DNA of 5,832 nucleotides from an uncultured Clostridia bacterium (GTDB taxonomy: Bacteria > Bacillota > Clostridia > Oscillospirales > Acutalibacteraceae), in the NCBI GenBank assembly GCA_947629295.1, contig CANRDH010000105.1, positions 1-5,832 on the forward strand, read 5' to 3'. Shown here piece by piece: positions 4,619 to 5,832 of the stretch. The position numbers and the translations under genes were made by a program. The notes beneath the pieces are model-generated. The model was not told the DNA's origin, did not search any database, and was given only the letters and a program-made list of their open reading frames with translations. Each line of letters opens with the position of its first letter. The first letter of the stretch is position 1.

Positions 4619-5832
4619 ATGTACAATGATTTAATGGACAGTATAGGCTTTATAGGAAAATACGACAATGAAATATCTGCCGCTATGGCTGATGAACTTA
4701 AAAGACAGCAACAGAATCTTGAGCTTATCGCTTCGGAAAATATAGTATCCCCTGCGGTTATGGCTGCTATGGGTTCAGTTCTTACCAATAAATACGCAGA
4801 AGGATATCCCGGAAAAAGATATTACGGCGGCTGTCAGTATGTTGATGTTGCCGAGCAGATAGCTATTGACCGTGCCTGCAAGCTCTTTGGCTCCCGGTTT
4901 GCAAATGTACAGCCTCATTCCGGCGCACAGGCAAATACTGCTGTATATTTTTCGGTTCTTAAGCCGGGAGATACCGTAATGGGTATGACCCTTTCCGAGG
5001 GCGGACATCTTACACATGGCTCACCCGTAAATATTTCCGGAAAATATTATAACTTTGTTTCATACGGAGTTGATCCTGTAACACACAGGATCGATTACGA
5101 TAAGGTATATGAAATTGCAATGGAGAACAAACCGAAGCTTATCGTCTGCGGTGCTTCGGCCTATCCGAGAATTATAGATTTCAAGCGTTTTAGAGAGATT
5201 GCGGACGAATGCGGAGCATACCTGATGGTCGATATGGCTCATATTGCCGGACTTGTTGCCGCAGGTGTTCACCCGAGTCCTGTCCCCTACGCTCATTTCA
5301 CAACAACAACTACCCATAAGACGCTGAGAGGACCGAGAGGCGGTCTGATCCTTACAAATGACGAGGAGCTTGCAAAGGGTATAAACAAAGCGGTATTCCC
5401 CGGAACACAGGGCGGTCCGCTTATGCATATTATCGCCGCAAAAGCCGTATGCTTCGGCGAAGCTCTCAAGCCTGAATTCAAGACCTACGGCGAAAATATA
5501 GTAAAAAATGCGCAGGCTCTTGCACAGGGACTTATAAACAGAGGAAACAAGCTTGTTTCGGGCGGAACAGACAACCATGTTATGCTTCTTGATTTGACTG
5601 ACAGCGAGGTTACGGGCAAGGAGCTTGAGCATCGTCTTGACGAGGTTCGCATAACCGCAAACAAAAACACGGTACCCAACGAAAAGAGAAGTCCGTTTGT
5701 AACAAGCGGTGTACGTCTTGGAACTGCCGCAGTTACAACAAGAGGTCTTGGTGTTGCCGAGATGGATAAGATTGCAGAATACATAACGCTTGCACTTAAT
5801 GATTTTGAAAACAGTGCCGATTCCATAAGAGC
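4619..5832 (+). CDS. glyA: Serine hydroxymethyltransferase, cut by the window end
   Basis: This PLP enzyme interconverts serine and glycine while passing a one-carbon unit to tetrahydrofolate, the main cytoplasmic source of one-carbon units. The window holds 404 codons of a family usually about 410-420 long, so only the last few residues and the stop are missing. Visible features are ELIASEN (35-41), EGYPGKRYYGG (61-71), PHSGAQAN (99-106) and VDMAHIAGL (204-212), with Asp205 for the pyridine nitrogen and His208 nearby. TTTTTHKTLRGPRGG (228-242) contains the Schiff-base lysine Lys234, and SGVRLGTAA (363-371) carries the carboxylate-binding arginine Arg366. The ATG at 4619 is chosen because AGAGG (4605-4609) lies nine bases upstream. 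An ATG at 4611 reads only seven codons to a stop, and the in-frame ATG at 4634 is too far from the site. All key residues are present. Confidence 0.97.
   Translation, partial: MYNDLMDSIGFIGKYDNEISAAMADELKRQQQNLELIASENIVSPAVMAAMGSVLTNKYAEGYPGKRYYGGCQYVDVAEQIAIDRACKLFGSRFANVQPHSGAQANTAVYFSVLKPGDTVMGMTLSEGGHLTHGSPVNISGKYYNFVSYGVDPVTHRIDYDKVYEIAMENKPKLIVCGASAYPRIIDFKRFREIADECGAYLMVDMAHIAGLVAAGVHPSPVPYAHFTTTTTHKTLRGPRGGLILTNDEELAKGINKAVFPGTQGGPLMHIIAAKAVCFGEALKPEFKTYGENIVKNAQALAQGLINRGNKLVSGGTDNHVMLLDLTDSEVTGKELEHRLDEVRITANKNTVPNEKRSPFVTSGVRLGTAAVTTRGLGVAEMDKIAEYITLALNDFENSADSIR

Noticed and set aside
4410..4634. Plus-strand open frame of 74 codons before glyA
   Set aside because: It has no ribosome binding site, its composition is simply that of AT-rich spacer (many Tyr, Ile, Phe and Leu), it covers the glyA promoter and it overlaps the glyA start. 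No family resemblance.
4611..4634. Alternative ATG just upstream of the glyA start
   Set aside because: It gives only seven codons before TAA, and its spacing from AGAGG is one base, too short for initiation. The ATG at 4619 fits much better.
5060..5632. Long minus-strand open frame opposite glyA
   Set aside because: The plus-strand reading contains the conserved SHMT active site. The antisense product has no recognisable motifs and is explained by the codon bias of glyA.

Overview
The window looks like chromosomal DNA of a low-GC, Gram-positive anaerobe of the class Clostridia, probably gut-associated. This is inferred from four things: the AT-rich spacers, the strong AGGAG-type ribosome binding sites, the sigma-A-type promoters, and the pairing of a MurT/GatD operon with L-lactate dehydrogenase and a BspA-type leucine-rich repeat relic. 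Species cannot be named from this sequence alone. No tRNA, rRNA, CRISPR array, insertion sequence or phage gene was seen.

Layout. Bases 1-374 hold no intact gene, but about 183-302 still reads as two BspA-like leucine-rich repeats without a start, so it looks like a gene relic. A cytoplasmic cyclophilin-type prolyl isomerase (375-893, minus) ends at a hairpin terminator. It is transcribed divergently from a two-gene operon, murT (1133-2449) and gatD (2461-3180). This operon is headed by a near-consensus promoter and closed by a second hairpin, shared with the convergent gene ldh (3276-4226, minus; L-lactate dehydrogenase). A 390-base AT-rich divergent spacer separates ldh from glyA (4619 to beyond the window end; serine hydroxymethyltransferase), which has its own near-consensus promoter.

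How the genes relate. MurT and GatD normally form one complex that amidates the D-glutamate of lipid II to D-isoglutamine. GatD supplies ammonia from glutamine and MurT activates the glutamate with ATP. MurT here keeps its P-loop and zinc-ribbon cysteines. The GatD partner, although it aligns along its length, lacks both catalytic residues of the glutaminase: Thr90 sits where the nucleophilic Cys is expected and Thr188 where the His is expected. This is the most unusual observation in the window. The other genes are ordinary housekeeping functions (protein folding, fermentation, one-carbon metabolism) with no evident link to the operon.

The second point of interest is the ldh leader. A terminator-like hairpin with a U-run lies directly before the preferred start codon and covers its ribosome binding site. 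A possible nine-codon leader peptide runs into that hairpin. Together they suggest attenuation or translational control of lactate dehydrogenase.
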